64,000 nt of DNA, taken from positions 1 through 64,000 of the forward strand of contig JAEWHP010000001.1 of assembly GCA_023387735.1 (NCBI GenBank). The letters run 5' to 3'. Shown here piece by piece: positions 1 to 9,246 of this stretch. Position 1 is the first letter of the stretch, and the number at the start of each line of letters is the position of its first letter. The translations under genes and the position numbers were made by a program. The stretch is from Pseudomonadota bacterium. Its GTDB lineage: Bacteria; Pseudomonadota; Alphaproteobacteria; Rhizobiales; Xanthobacteraceae. Under the pieces are notes generated by a model. The model was given only the letters and a program-made list of their open reading frames with translations, searched no databases and was not told the DNA's origin.

Positions 1-144
1 GCGCGCGCCCCGGAATGACGGACGAGAGCGCGGCACGCCCTTCAAGAGTCCACTACTTTTATCCTATCTGCAATGGATGGGCAGGTGCGGGGTTATTGAA
101 TAGTGTCGTCAGGTTGCTCTGACAAAAAAATCCGGGAGAAAAAA

Positions 145-1338
145 ATGAAGTCGGGATTGTTGGCCGCCGTTGCGGCGGGTTGTCTTTTGCTCGCGGCGCC
201 GGCGTCGGCGCAGGGCGTCAAGATCGGCATTTTGAACGACCAGTCCGGCGTCTACGCCGATTACGGAGGCAAATGGTCGGTCGAGGCCGCGAAGATGGCC
301 ATCGAGGACTTCGGCGGCGAGGTGCTGGGGCAGAAGATCGAACTCGTCTCCGCCGATCACCAGAACAAACCGGATCTCGCCGCCGCCATTGGACGGCGCT
401 GGTATGAGGTCGAAAATGTCGACATGATCACCGAGCTGACGACCTCCTCGGTTGCGCTCGCGATCCATGAACTCTCGAAGCAGATGAAGAAGATCGACAT
501 CGTCGTCGGTGCTGCCACATCGCGCCTCACCGGCGATGCCTGCCAGCCTTACGGCTTCCACTGGGCCTACGATACGCACGCGCTGGCGTTCGGTACCGGC
601 GGCGCGCTGGTGGAATCCGGCGGCGACAGCTGGTTCTTCATGACCGCCGACTACGCCTTCGGCCATGCGCTCGAAAAGGACACCAGCGATTTCGTCAAGG
701 CCAAGGGCGGCAAGGTGCTGGGCGCGGTCCGCATTCCCCTGAACACCGCGGACTTCTCCTCGTTCCTGCTGCAGGCGCAGAGCTCAAAGGCCAAGATCAT
801 CGGTCTCGCCAATGCCGGCCTCGATACCACAAACTCGATCAAGCAGGCGGCGGAATTCGGCATCGTCAAGAGCGGCCAGAAGCTCGCCGGCCTGCTGCTG
901 ACGCTGGCGGAGGTTCATGGTCTCGGCCTCGAAGCGTCGCAGGGCCTGGTGCTGACCGAAGGCTATTACTGGGATCGCGACGACAAGAGCCGCAATCTCG
1001 CCGATCGCTTCTTCAAGCGCACCGGCCGCATGCCGAACATGATCCAGGCCGGCACCTACTCGGCGACGCTGCAATATCTGAAGGCGGTGAAGGCGGCGGG
1101 CACCAAGGACACCGAGGCGGTCACGAAGAAGCTGAAGGAACTCCCGGTCAACGACGACTTCGCGCAGGGCGGCAAGGTTCTCGAAAACGGTCGCATGGTG
1201 CACGACCTCTATCTGTTCGAGGTCAAGAAGCCGTCGGAGTCGAAGAAGCCGTGGGATTACTACAAGCAGCTCGCAGTGGTGCCCGGCGACAAGGCCTTCC
1301 CCGCTGCCAAGGACTCCGGCTGCCCGCTGGTGAAGTAG
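145..1338 (+). CDS. ABC transporter substrate-binding protein, branched-chain amino acid type
   Basis: Periplasmic binding protein of the Peripla_BP_6 (LivK-like) family, 397 aa. A signal peptide covers about residues 1-23 and ends AAPASAQG; the mature protein starts VKIGILNDQSGVYADYGG, the usual first strand and ligand loop. Near the C-terminus is the block LYLFEVKKPSESKKPWDYYK, found in binding proteins of this subgroup that often take aromatic acids or amides. I chose the ATG at 145 because it follows a GGGAGAA ribosome-binding site and opens directly into the signal peptide; an in-frame start at 103 lacks both. No permease or ATPase gene is adjacent. It is clearly paralogous to the protein at 62417-63643. 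Family is certain, ligand unknown. Confidence 0.92.
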   Translation: MKSGLLAAVAAGCLLLAAPASAQGVKIGILNDQSGVYADYGGKWSVEAAKMAIEDFGGEVLGQKIELVSADHQNKPDLAAAIGRRWYEVENVDMITELTTSSVALAIHELSKQMKKIDIVVGAATSRLTGDACQPYGFHWAYDTHALAFGTGGALVESGGDSWFFMTADYAFGHALEKDTSDFVKAKGGKVLGAVRIPLNTADFSSFLLQAQSSKAKIIGLANAGLDTTNSIKQAAEFGIVKSGQKLAGLLLTLAEVHGLGLEASQGLVLTEGYYWDRDDKSRNLADRFFKRTGRMPNMIQAGTYSATLQYLKAVKAAGTKDTEAVTKKLKELPVNDDFAQGGKVLENGRMVHDLYLFEVKKPSESKKPWDYYKQLAVVPGDKAFPAAKDSGCPLVK

Positions 1339-1356
1339 GCCCGTCTTTCACCACGA

Positions 1357-1475
1357 GTCGTCCCGGCGAAGGCCGGGACTCATAACCACAGGCGCTCGTT
1401 GTTAAAGCGGGCGTCTCGCATCCTGCTTCATCGATAGGACGCGGCGTATGGGTCCCGGCTCAAGGCCGGGACGAC
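1357..1475. repeat. Palindromic intergenic repeat
   Basis: The left end GTCGTCCCGGCGAAGGCCGG and the right end CCGGCTCAAGGCCGGGACGAC are each hairpins and are inverted copies of one another around a roughly 70-base centre. It lies between the convergent genes ending at 1338 and 1534, so it may also act as a terminator. The short 7296-7324 hairpin has the same core. Confidence 0.75.
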
Positions 1476-1533
1476 AGCGCGGCCCCATTCTACTTTGCAT
1501 GGGGTTGTTTTCGATATTTTGTGTATGCACGGC

Positions 1534-2619
1534 TCAATAGCCGGTCATCTCCAGGTAGCCCACCCCGGCATGGCTGCCGGAAAAGCTGATCGGGCCCTCC
1601 CAATAGGGAAAGCTCGTCCCCATCCAGCTCCTGGCATTGAGCGGCGTACACCCGATCGATAGCGCCAACTTCGGCACGGCGATGCGCCATGAAGTCGGGA
1701 TCTTCCTGCCCTCGATCTCGGTGACAACCAGCGGCGTCATCGCGATGTCGGCGGAGGAGAGCTGTTCGGCCTTGCCATCGCGTGCGACCCATTTGCCCGA
1801 ACCGTAATGCTGGCCGTCGTTTTGGCGCATCCGGTACAGCATCAGCTTGTCGCCGCTCTTCAAGTGCAGCGAGAGCCAGTCCCATCCGCTTTGATCCGAG
1901 GCCAGCGGCTGGCTGCTCCACTCGCGGTCGAGCCAGGCCTGTCCGGTAACGTCGACCGGCTTGTCGTCGATGACGATGCTGCCCTTCGCCGCATAATGCG
2001 GCTGGCTGTAATAGTATGACGCCTGTTCGCGCAGCGATTTGCGGCTGTAACCGCCGTCGCCCTGCAGCACCAGCGGGCGGTCCGCATCGAGGCGCAGCGC
2101 GTAGCTGAAATCGGGACCCGATGCGCTGAGCCGGAGCGGCGCGACATTGGTGTCATTCATCGCATCGAGGGCGCGCATCTCCCAATTGTCGATCCAGGCA
2201 CGGAACGGCGCGGCCTCGACGCCGGCCTGGCCGACGCCGCCGCGCGCGAAGGCCTGACTGACGCGATGCGTGTCGGCCCGCGTCACCGCCGCATGGCCCA
2301 TCCATATCTGCTGGTTGGCCCAGCCTTCCTGCTGCGGCCCGGCCGCGATAGCCTGACGAAACAGGGTCCACTGCGCGCCATAGGCTGTCCCGCTTCTGTC
2401 AGCGAGATTGGCGGTCACGTACCACCATTCGATACGGAAATCAGGATGCGGGCCGTGGTCGGCGGGAAACGCAAACGTCCTGCCGGGAACCACTGCCGCA
2501 AAGCCATCGGCGCTTTCGCCGAGTCCGGCAAAGCCCTGCGCAAAGGCCTTGCCGCCGAGGCCTGCGAGGAGCGCGCCGCCGACGAAGCCGCGGCGCGTAA
2601 TGGTGTCGCTAGCGCTCAT
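1534..2619 (-). CDS. AttH-like secreted hydrolase (CrtC/lipocalin-like fold)
   Basis: A 361-aa predicted secreted protein of the AttH/carotenoid 1,2-hydratase-like family (COG5621 type). The N-terminus has a Tat-like signal (TRRGFVGGALLAGLGGKAFA). Family blocks are FPADHGPHPDFRIEWWYVT near residue 55, QWTLFRQA, and WLDREWSSQPL, with several conserved Trp/Asp/Glu residues. It is the last gene of a three-gene operon with an ABC ATPase and an FtsX-type permease, the AttEFGH arrangement. The ATG at 2619 overlaps the permease stop by 11 bases, implying translational coupling; an upstream TTG at 2625 is also in frame. What the operon exports or cleaves cannot be told from sequence. Confidence 0.82.
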   Translation of the reverse strand: MSASDTITRRGFVGGALLAGLGGKAFAQGFAGLGESADGFAAVVPGRTFAFPADHGPHPDFRIEWWYVTANLADRSGTAYGAQWTLFRQAIAAGPQQEGWANQQIWMGHAAVTRADTHRVSQAFARGGVGQAGVEAAPFRAWIDNWEMRALDAMNDTNVAPLRLSASGPDFSYALRLDADRPLVLQGDGGYSRKSLREQASYYYSQPHYAAKGSIVIDDKPVDVTGQAWLDREWSSQPLASDQSGWDWLSLHLKSGDKLMLYRMRQNDGQHYGSGKWVARDGKAEQLSSADIAMTPLVVTEIEGRKIPTSWRIAVPKLALSIGCTPLNARSWMGTSFPYWEGPISFSGSHAGVGYLEMTGY

Positions 2620-5071
2620 TGGCAAACACCCTGATCAGGCTCGCCGGCTGCATGCGCGCCAATCTAAAGACGGGGAGTGCCGCCGCGGCGAACGCCGCCG
2701 CCAGTGCGACGCCGACCAGCCAGAGCAGTTGCGCCGGGAAGACATGAAACGGCAGCCGCCAGCCGAACGCCTTGACGTTGACGATCGCGAGCAGGCACCA
2801 CGCCACCAGCAGTCCCAGCGGAAGCGCCAGCATGGTGGTGATCAGCGCCACCGACATCGTCTTCAGGAGTTCGATTGCGGCGAGCCGACGCCGCGTGATG
2901 CCGATCGCCCACAGCGGCGCCAGTTGCGGCAGGCGCGAATTGGCCAGGGTCAGCAGGCTCGTCAATAACGCAACGCCGGCGACACCGAGCGTGAAGGCGT
3001 TCAGCGCCGCGGTTACCGCAAAGGTGCGGTTGAAGATCCTGGTCGATTCCGCCTTCATTGTCGCCTGATCGGCGACGCTGCGATCGTCGAGCTTGAATTT
3101 CTCCTGCAGCGCCGAGATCAGCGCCGGTATCTCTGGCGGCGCCACCCGCAGTCCCATTCGCGTCAGCGGCACCTCCGGAAAGCGCCGCGTCAGCGCCGCG
3201 AAATTGACCGTGATTGCGCCCTTCGGGTTGCCATAGTCGGCATAGATCCCGACGATACGGAGCGGCCAATTTCCGCCCGAGGCGGGAACGTCGATCTGGT
3301 CGCCAACGGAAAGCTTCAGGCGGCGCGCCAGTTGTTCGCTGACAAGGGCCGTATCTCCGGGACGCAGCCTGTTCCAGGGATTGTCGGCCGATTGCAGCAG
3401 CGGCCAGTTGTCCCGATAGGTCTCGTGATCGGGCAGGCCCAGCACTTCGATCGGCGCGCCGCCCAACTGCGTATCGGCACGGCCGCCGGGCAGAATCGCC
3501 TCGACCTCGGGTCGCTCGCGCAGCCACGCCTTGATCTCGGTCGCCTGCGCGTCGCTGGCAGCGCTGATATAGACATCCGCCGCCAAGCGGCCGTCGAGCC
3601 AGACCAGGAACGTGCGGCTGAAACTCTCGACCATGGTGGAGACGCCGACATTGACCGCGAGCGCCAGCAAGAGCGCCATCAGGGCGAGCGACAGGCCCGA
3701 CAGCTGCTGGCGGCTGTCGGCCCAGAACCAGACGCTGAGCGGCTGTCGTGCATGCCGCTGACCGAACGACAGCACCAGTTCAAGAAACATCGGCAGGATC
3801 AGCGCGGCGCCCAGCATCAGCGCCGCGAGCACGGCAAATCCCGAAATCAGGGAATCGCCCAACCACAGGAAACCTGCGGCAGCGACAAATGCGACAAGCG
3901 CCAGCGCGCTCTGGTACATCAGCCAGCGCCGCTGCGCCTGTTGCCACGCGTACGGCTGGGCGGTGGCGAGCAGCGGCTTCCGCAGCGCCTTGGTCAGGCT
4001 GGCTGCGGCGGCGGCGAGCGCGCCGAGAATGCTGATCGCGATGCCGGCGAACCACCATTGCGGCTTAAGTGTCAGTTGTCCCGGGATCTGCGCGCCGTAC
4101 AGCCCGCGCAGCGATGCGGCGACGTCAGGCAGCAGCACGGCTGCGATGAAATAGCCACACACCAGCCCGATCAGCCCGGCGACCAGCGCCAGCGAGACCA
4201 GCTCGACGAGCAGCACGGCATTGAGCATCCGCGCCGAGACGCCGCAGGCGCGCAGCGTGCGCAGGATCGGCAAGCGCTGTTCGAAGGCGAGCCCGATCGC
4301 CGAATTGACGATGAACAGCCCGACGAAGAACGACAGCAGCCCGAAGGCGGTCAGGTTGAGGTGAAAACTGTCGGTCAGGCGTTCGAGGTCGGTCTCCGCG
4401 CTGGGTTCGACCAGGCGCAATCTGTCGCCGGCGATGCTCTCGAGCGACGCGCGCTTACCCGTCGACTTGCCGATCAGGAGGCGCGAGAGTTGGCCCGGCA
4501 TCTTCAACAAGTTTTGCGCGATGCCGATATCGACGATCAGTACGCCGGGCGCCATCTCCGGCTGCACGCGAAGCGGCGGCAGCGTCGCGCCGCCATGGGC
4601 CTGGGGTCGCGTGCCCTCGGCGAGTTTGAGATCGGACAGCGTCTCGCGCGCCACCAGCATTTCGCCGGGCGGCATCATGAAGGATCGCAGATCGTTCTTG
4701 CCGACCGCTGGCGCGTTGCCGACTTCAGTCGGGAGCGTCACGGGCTCGATGCCGAGCAGGCGGAACGAACGTCCGTCGATCTGGATGCGAGCTTCGAGCA
4801 CCGGTGAGACCGGCCAGCCCGCGCGGCGCAGATCGACGAACAATTGCTGCGGAAAGGTCGCGCTGTCCTTGCCGACCAGCATGGCGGTGCGCGTACCGCC
4901 GAACAGAGCGGCTGCGCGATCGTAGGAAGTCCGAGCCTGCTGGTTGAGCGCCTGCACGCCGCTCCATAGCGCCGTCGCCGAGATCAGGCCGATCAGCAGC
5001 GTCGCCAGCTGCATCGGATGCCGGCGCCAGTGGCTCAGCAATACGGCGAGCGTCCACAGCGCGCGTTTCAC
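2609..5071 (-). CDS. FtsX/MacB-type ABC permease (AttF-AttG-like)
   Basis: An 820-aa integral membrane permease with two FtsX units. The N-terminal TM is at about residues 18-40, a periplasmic domain follows, then a TM block (LLSFFVGLFIVNSAIGLAFE, about 245-265, through about 360). A second block lies at about 390-480, then a second periplasmic domain and the last TM block from about 690 to 815. Length and the doubled layout fit permeases of the AttEFGH or lolCDE-like lipoprotein/lipid export class, not solute importers. It overlaps the ATPase gene upstream by 4 bases and the hydrolase downstream by 11 bases, so the three are one transcript. Confidence 0.85.
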   Translation of the reverse strand: MKRALWTLAVLLSHWRRHPMQLATLLIGLISATALWSGVQALNQQARTSYDRAAALFGGTRTAMLVGKDSATFPQQLFVDLRRAGWPVSPVLEARIQIDGRSFRLLGIEPVTLPTEVGNAPAVGKNDLRSFMMPPGEMLVARETLSDLKLAEGTRPQAHGGATLPPLRVQPEMAPGVLIVDIGIAQNLLKMPGQLSRLLIGKSTGKRASLESIAGDRLRLVEPSAETDLERLTDSFHLNLTAFGLLSFFVGLFIVNSAIGLAFEQRLPILRTLRACGVSARMLNAVLLVELVSLALVAGLIGLVCGYFIAAVLLPDVAASLRGLYGAQIPGQLTLKPQWWFAGIAISILGALAAAAASLTKALRKPLLATAQPYAWQQAQRRWLMYQSALALVAFVAAAGFLWLGDSLISGFAVLAALMLGAALILPMFLELVLSFGQRHARQPLSVWFWADSRQQLSGLSLALMALLLALAVNVGVSTMVESFSRTFLVWLDGRLAADVYISAASDAQATEIKAWLRERPEVEAILPGGRADTQLGGAPIEVLGLPDHETYRDNWPLLQSADNPWNRLRPGDTALVSEQLARRLKLSVGDQIDVPASGGNWPLRIVGIYADYGNPKGAITVNFAALTRRFPEVPLTRMGLRVAPPEIPALISALQEKFKLDDRSVADQATMKAESTRIFNRTFAVTAALNAFTLGVAGVALLTSLLTLANSRLPQLAPLWAIGITRRRLAAIELLKTMSVALITTMLALPLGLLVAWCLLAIVNVKAFGWRLPFHVFPAQLLWLVGVALAAAFAAAALPVFRLARMQPASLIRVFANER

Positions 5072-5742
5072 GCGATCACCCCGGCATGAAGGTTGACCTG
5101 CCGGTCGAGCGTGGCCGCCAGCCGTGCGCTGTGGGTCACCATCAGGAAACCGCAGCCGCTGCGCGTCACCAGATCGCGCGCCAGCGCCAGCACCTCGTCC
5201 GCAGTGTCCTCGTCGAGATTGCCGGTCGGCTCGTCGGCGAGCAGCAGCAGCGGCTTGATCGCCAGCGCCCGGCCGATCGCGACGCGCTGCTGCTGGCCGC
5301 CGGACAACTGCTCGGGATAGCGCTTGAGGAAATGGCCAAGCCCGAGCCGCTCCACCAGTTCGCGATGCCAGGCGTCGTCGTGACGGCCGGCGATGCGCGA
5401 CTGGAACACGAGGTTGTCTTCGACGGTCAGGCTCGGCACCAGATTGAATTGCTGAAACACGAGGCCGAGACGGTCGCGCCGCAACTCCGCGCGGCCGGCG
5501 TCGTCGAGTTCGGTGACCGGCGCATCGGCCAGCCTGATCTCGCCGCTATCGGCCGCATCCAGCCCGGCAATCAAGTGCAGCAGCGTGCTCTTGCCGCTGC
5601 CGGATTCGCCCGTAAGCGCGACGCTCTCGCCTGCGGCGACGGTCAGGTTCACCCCGCGCAGCACCGCGACCACTTCGCCGGCGGCGCGATAGCTCTTGGT
5701 CAAACCGGTAACGCGGAGCACGTTGGGATTGCCGTTGGTCAT
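5068..5742 (-). CDS. ABC transporter ATP-binding protein (AttE/LolD/MacB type)
   Basis: ATPase of about 224 aa. Walker A GESGSGKST (about residue 45), Q-loop VFQQFNLVPSLTVEDNLVFQ, signature LSGGQQQRVAIGRA, Walker B LLLLADEPTGNLD and switch His in MVTHSARLA are all intact. The FNLVPSLT and EPTGNLD wording is typical of the MacB/LolD/FtsE group that drives FtsX-type permeases, matching the partner at 2609-5071 that it overlaps by 4 bases. The start is uncertain: ATG 5742 opens the conserved domain cleanly, but in-frame starts at 5799 and 5823 exist and no strong ribosome-binding site decides it. Confidence 0.88.
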   Translation of the reverse strand: MTNGNPNVLRVTGLTKSYRAAGEVVAVLRGVNLTVAAGESVALTGESGSGKSTLLHLIAGLDAADSGEIRLADAPVTELDDAGRAELRRDRLGLVFQQFNLVPSLTVEDNLVFQSRIAGRHDDAWHRELVERLGLGHFLKRYPEQLSGGQQQRVAIGRALAIKPLLLLADEPTGNLDEDTADEVLALARDLVTRSGCGFLMVTHSARLAATLDRQVNLHAGVIA

Positions 5743-5991
5743 GCGCGACGTTGGACCGATCTGACCATGAAAATCCCCTGATACGGTGGTATGCAACATA
5801 ACAGCACCATCACGCGAGATCACGGTTTCAATCGCGGTATGGCGCGACCGTGATCCGGTTGCAGCGCGATCTCACGGCAACAGCTGGCCGGACATCCGCA
5901 ATTCCCGGGTTGCCTTGGCTGGGAACCCTTGTACCATCCTGACCGGCCGATTCCACAGAGCCTGCAAAGAAGCTAGACGGGGAAAGCAGCC

Positions 5992-7278
5992 ATGACCGCG
6001 CAAGCGACGCCCAGGGAAACGCCGACGGGCGCCTGGAAGATCACGTTCCTGCTCTTCCTGTTCATGCTGGTGAATTTTGCCGACAAGATCGTGGTCGGTC
6101 TCGCCGGTGCGCCGATCATGGATGAACTGAAGCTGACCCCGGAGCAGTTCGGCTTTCTCGGTTCATCGTTCTTCTTCCTGTTTTCGATCTCGGCCATCGT
6201 GGTCGGCTTCATCGTCAATCGCATCGATACCCGCTGGGTGCTGCTGGCGATGGCGGTGATCTGGTCGGTGGCGCAGTTTCCGATGGTCGGCACGGTCAGC
6301 TTCACCACGCTGGTCATTTGCCGCATCATCCTTGGCGCCGGCGAGGGGCCGGCGTTCGCGGTGGCGGCGCATGCACTCTACAAATGGTTTCCCGACGAGA
6401 AGCGCACGCTGCCCACCGCCATTCTCTCGCAGGGGTCGGCGTTCGGCGTAATCCTTGCCGTGCCGGCGCTGAACTGGATCATCGTCAATCACAGCTGGCA
6501 CTATGCGTTCGGCGCGCTTGGCGTGGTCGGCCTGATGTGGGCGGTGGCGTGGCTGTTCATGGGCCAGGAGGGCCCGCTGGTCAGCACCACCGCAACGCCT
6601 GCCACTGAGCAGCGCATTCCCTATTTCCAGCTTCTGACCTCGCGAACCTTCGTCGGCTGCTGCGCCGCGACCTTCGGCGCCTACTGGGCGCTGTCTCTCG
6701 GATTGACCTGGTTCACGCCGTTCATCGTCAAGGGATTGGGCTTCTCGCAAAAGGATGCAGGCTGGATTTCGGTACTGCCCTGGGTGTTCGGCGCGGCAAT
6801 CGTGCTGCTGACGGGCTGGATTTCGCAGGTGATGCTGACGCGCGGCTACACCACGCGTGGCGCCCGTGGCGTGCTCGGCTCCGTGCCGCTGATCGTCGGC
6901 GGAGCGATCCTTGCCATGCTGCCCTATGTCAACGGCGCGGGATGGCAGATCGCGTTTCTCGTGGTTGGTTCCGGGCTTTGCGGTGCGATCTATGTGGTTT
7001 GTCCGCCGATGCTGGGTGAGTTTACCCCGGTACAGCAACGCGGCGCCGTGATCGCGATCTATGGCGCGATCTATACGCTCGCAGGGATGATCGCGCCGTT
7101 CGTGATGGGCGCCGTGATCCAGAACGCGGCGGTGCCGCTCGACGGCTACATGACTGGCTTCACGATCAACGCGGTGATCATGGCCGCGTCGGGTCTGTTG
7201 GGGCTGCTGCTGCTCTGGCCTAACACCGAGCGCAAGCGGCTGATGGCCCAGCAGGCGGTGCAGCCGAAATTCGCGTGA
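5992..7278 (+). CDS. MFS transporter, ACS (anion:cation symporter) type
   Basis: A 428-aa major facilitator protein with about 12 TM segments in two bundles separated near residue 200. Motifs include LVNFADKIVVGLAGAPI in TM1, the loop FIVNRIDTRWVLL after TM2 and RIILGAGEGPAFAVAAHALY in TM4. The last resembles the ACS family that moves organic anions such as hexuronates, phthalate or aromatic acids. The ATG at 5992 follows GGGGAAAGCAGCC. It stands alone, divergent from the ABC operon on its left and convergent with the amidohydrolase on its right; substrate cannot be assigned. Confidence 0.85.
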   Translation: MTAQATPRETPTGAWKITFLLFLFMLVNFADKIVVGLAGAPIMDELKLTPEQFGFLGSSFFFLFSISAIVVGFIVNRIDTRWVLLAMAVIWSVAQFPMVGTVSFTTLVICRIILGAGEGPAFAVAAHALYKWFPDEKRTLPTAILSQGSAFGVILAVPALNWIIVNHSWHYAFGALGVVGLMWAVAWLFMGQEGPLVSTTATPATEQRIPYFQLLTSRTFVGCCAATFGAYWALSLGLTWFTPFIVKGLGFSQKDAGWISVLPWVFGAAIVLLTGWISQVMLTRGYTTRGARGVLGSVPLIVGGAILAMLPYVNGAGWQIAFLVVGSGLCGAIYVVCPPMLGEFTPVQQRGAVIAIYGAIYTLAGMIAPFVMGAVIQNAAVPLDGYMTGFTINAVIMAASGLLGLLLLWPNTERKRLMAQQAVQPKFA

Positions 7279-7295
7279 GGGGATAACAACTCTTT

Positions 7296-7324
7296 CGTCG
7301 TCCCGGCTCAAGGCCGGGACGACG
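7296..7324. terminator. Perfect hairpin between convergent genes
   Basis: CGTCGTCCCGGC and GCCGGGACGACG form a perfect 12-bp stem with a 5-base loop. It lies between the stop codons at 7278 (plus) and 7348 (minus). There is no T-run, so it is best read as a short copy of the intergenic palindromic repeat that could stop transcription from both sides. Confidence 0.6.
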
Positions 7325-7347
7325 AGATGTTCGTATTTGCGCCTAGT

Positions 7348-9090
7348 CTAGCTCGCCGCCGCGTCCAGCTGTGGCTTTGAGCCCTGCGTTCCCCGCACCA
7401 GCCTGCCCGGGCGCGCGCCGGTGGCCTTGCCGCCACGCTGCGTCACGACGCCGGAGACGATGGTGGCATCGTAGCCGTCGACCTGCTGCATCAGGCGGCG
7501 GCCGCCGACCGGAAGGTCGTAATGCACCTTGGGCGGATGCAAATGCAGTTTGTCGTAGTCGATCACGTTGACGTCGGCCTTGAAGCCCGGGGCGATCACG
7601 CCGCGATCGTACAGCCCGACCGAGAGCGCGGTCTTGCGCGACTGCGCCGCTACTACGAACGGGATCGAGAGCTTGTCGCCGCGGCTGCGGTCGCGGGTCC
7701 AGTGCGTCAGGAGATAGGTCGGGAAGCTGGCGTCGCAGATGATGCCGCAATGCGCGCCGCCGTCGGAGAGGCCCGGTACGGCGCTCGGCTCGCGCAGCAT
7801 CTCGTGCACGGCATCGAGGTTGCCGTCGGCATAGTTGAGGAACGGCACGTAAAGCATGCCGCGGCCCTCGTCCGTCAGCATCGCGTCGTAGGCAAGTTCT
7901 TCCGGCTGCCGGCCCTGCCGGCGGGCCTGCGGACCGAGCGCGTTTTCCGGCGGCTGTTCATAGTCCGGCGGATTGCCGAGCAGATACATCTTGTCGTAGT
8001 TCGGCCGGAAGAACAGCGGATCGTCGGTCGCCGTCGCGGTCTCGCCCAGGATCGCCGCGCGCACTTCGGGCTTGCGCAGATGCGCGAGCCGCTCGGCCAG
8101 CGGCAGGTTGGCGATCGCGCGATAGCTCGGATGGGTCTGGAACGGATTGCGCGACAATTCGAGTCCGAGCAGCAGCCCGACCGGACGCGCGGCAATTTGC
8201 GTCGTGATCGACAGGCCGCGGGCGGCGGCTTCGTTGATGGTGTCCATGGTCTGGCGCCAACGCCGCGGTGCCTTGTCGGCCTGGGCGACAGAGAACGAGA
8301 TCGGGCATCTGGTATTCTCGGCGACCCGCAGCATCATCGGCAGGTCTTCGTGCACGGTGCTCTGGTCGAGCACGAATTGCAGCACGCTGCGGCCGACGCC
8401 GTGCATCGCCGCCGCGATCGCGGTCAGTTCATCTTCGCCCGCTTTCAGCGTCGGCGTGTAGTCGCCGGTCGAGGTGCGGTGGTTGAGGGTGCGCGAGGTC
8501 GAAAAGCCCAGTGCGCCCGCGCGCACGGCATCTCCGGCGAGCGCCGCCATCGCCTTGTTGTCCTCAGGTGTTGCGGGATCGCGGCGCGCGCCGCGCTCGC
8601 CCATCACGTAGACGCGCAACGCCGCGTGCGGCAGTTGCGCGCCGATGTCCATGTCGAAGTTCCGCTTCGACAGCCAGCCCATGTAATCCGGAAAACTCTC
8701 CCAGGCCCAGGGAATGCCGGCGCTCAGCACCGGCTCGGGAATGTCCTCGACGCCTTCCATCAGCTGGATCAGCCTGAAATGATCGGCCGGGCGGCACGGC
8801 GCGAAACCGACGCCGCAATTGCCCATGATCGCGGTGGTCACGCCGTTCTGCGATGAGGGCGTGATGTCCTGGCTCCAGGTGACCTGGCCGTCATAATGGG
8901 TGTGGACGTCGACGAACCCCGGCGCAACCAGCTTGCCTTTGGCGTCGATTTCTTCCTTGCCGGTTCCCGCCACCTTGCCGACTTCGGTAATGCGCCCGTT
9001 GGTGATGGCGACGTCGGCTTCGTACAGTTCGCCGCCCTTGCCATCGGCAATGTTACCGCCGCGAATCACGAGGTCGGGGGTCGAGGTCAT
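7348..9090 (-). CDS. N-acyl-D-amino-acid deacylase-family amidohydrolase
   Basis: A 580-aa metal-dependent amidohydrolase (amidohydrolase_3/D-aminoacylase group). The N-terminal beta-sandwich opens DLVIRGGNIADGKGGELYEA. The metal motif GFVDVHTHYDGQ is at about residues 58-69 and GNCGVGFAP at about 91-99 carries the cysteine used as metal ligand in D-aminoacylases. The C-terminal SDGGAHCGI supplies the catalytic Asp, followed by the closing motif GVIAPGFKADVNVIDYD. Proteins like this hydrolyse N-acyl-D-amino acids, but many members have other amide or cyclic-imide substrates. The MFS gene upstream on the same strand (152-base gap) may supply the substrate. Confidence 0.85.
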   Translation of the reverse strand: MTSTPDLVIRGGNIADGKGGELYEADVAITNGRITEVGKVAGTGKEEIDAKGKLVAPGFVDVHTHYDGQVTWSQDITPSSQNGVTTAIMGNCGVGFAPCRPADHFRLIQLMEGVEDIPEPVLSAGIPWAWESFPDYMGWLSKRNFDMDIGAQLPHAALRVYVMGERGARRDPATPEDNKAMAALAGDAVRAGALGFSTSRTLNHRTSTGDYTPTLKAGEDELTAIAAAMHGVGRSVLQFVLDQSTVHEDLPMMLRVAENTRCPISFSVAQADKAPRRWRQTMDTINEAAARGLSITTQIAARPVGLLLGLELSRNPFQTHPSYRAIANLPLAERLAHLRKPEVRAAILGETATATDDPLFFRPNYDKMYLLGNPPDYEQPPENALGPQARRQGRQPEELAYDAMLTDEGRGMLYVPFLNYADGNLDAVHEMLREPSAVPGLSDGGAHCGIICDASFPTYLLTHWTRDRSRGDKLSIPFVVAAQSRKTALSVGLYDRGVIAPGFKADVNVIDYDKLHLHPPKVHYDLPVGGRRLMQQVDGYDATIVSGVVTQRGGKATGARPGRLVRGTQGSKPQLDAAAS

Positions 9091-9180
9091 GGCTTTCCAT
9101 CCCGTGTCTGGTTTTGTTGCCGCATCATCGGATGTCCCTGGATGCAGTCAACCGCCGGGATCGAGGCTCAGGAATGCATA

Positions 9181-9246
9181 AGAGCGTTTTCGAGCGAAGT
9201 GGATGCCGGTTCGCGTGAAGAAAACGCGTCAAAAACAAGAATCTAG
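9181..9246. repeat. Intergenic palindromic repeat overlapping an MFS stop codon
   Basis: A repeat of the kind scattered in Bradyrhizobium genomes. GCGTTTTC near 9184 pairs with GAAAACGC near 9220, followed by a tail containing AAGAATCTAG. The TAG of the MFS gene (9245-9243, minus strand) lies in this tail, so the repeat defines the end of that protein. Confidence 0.7.

Noticed and set aside
3332..4807. Open frame of 491 codons on the plus strand
   Set aside because: Antisense to the FtsX-type permease, low-complexity Arg/Gln/Glu composition and no ribosome-binding site.
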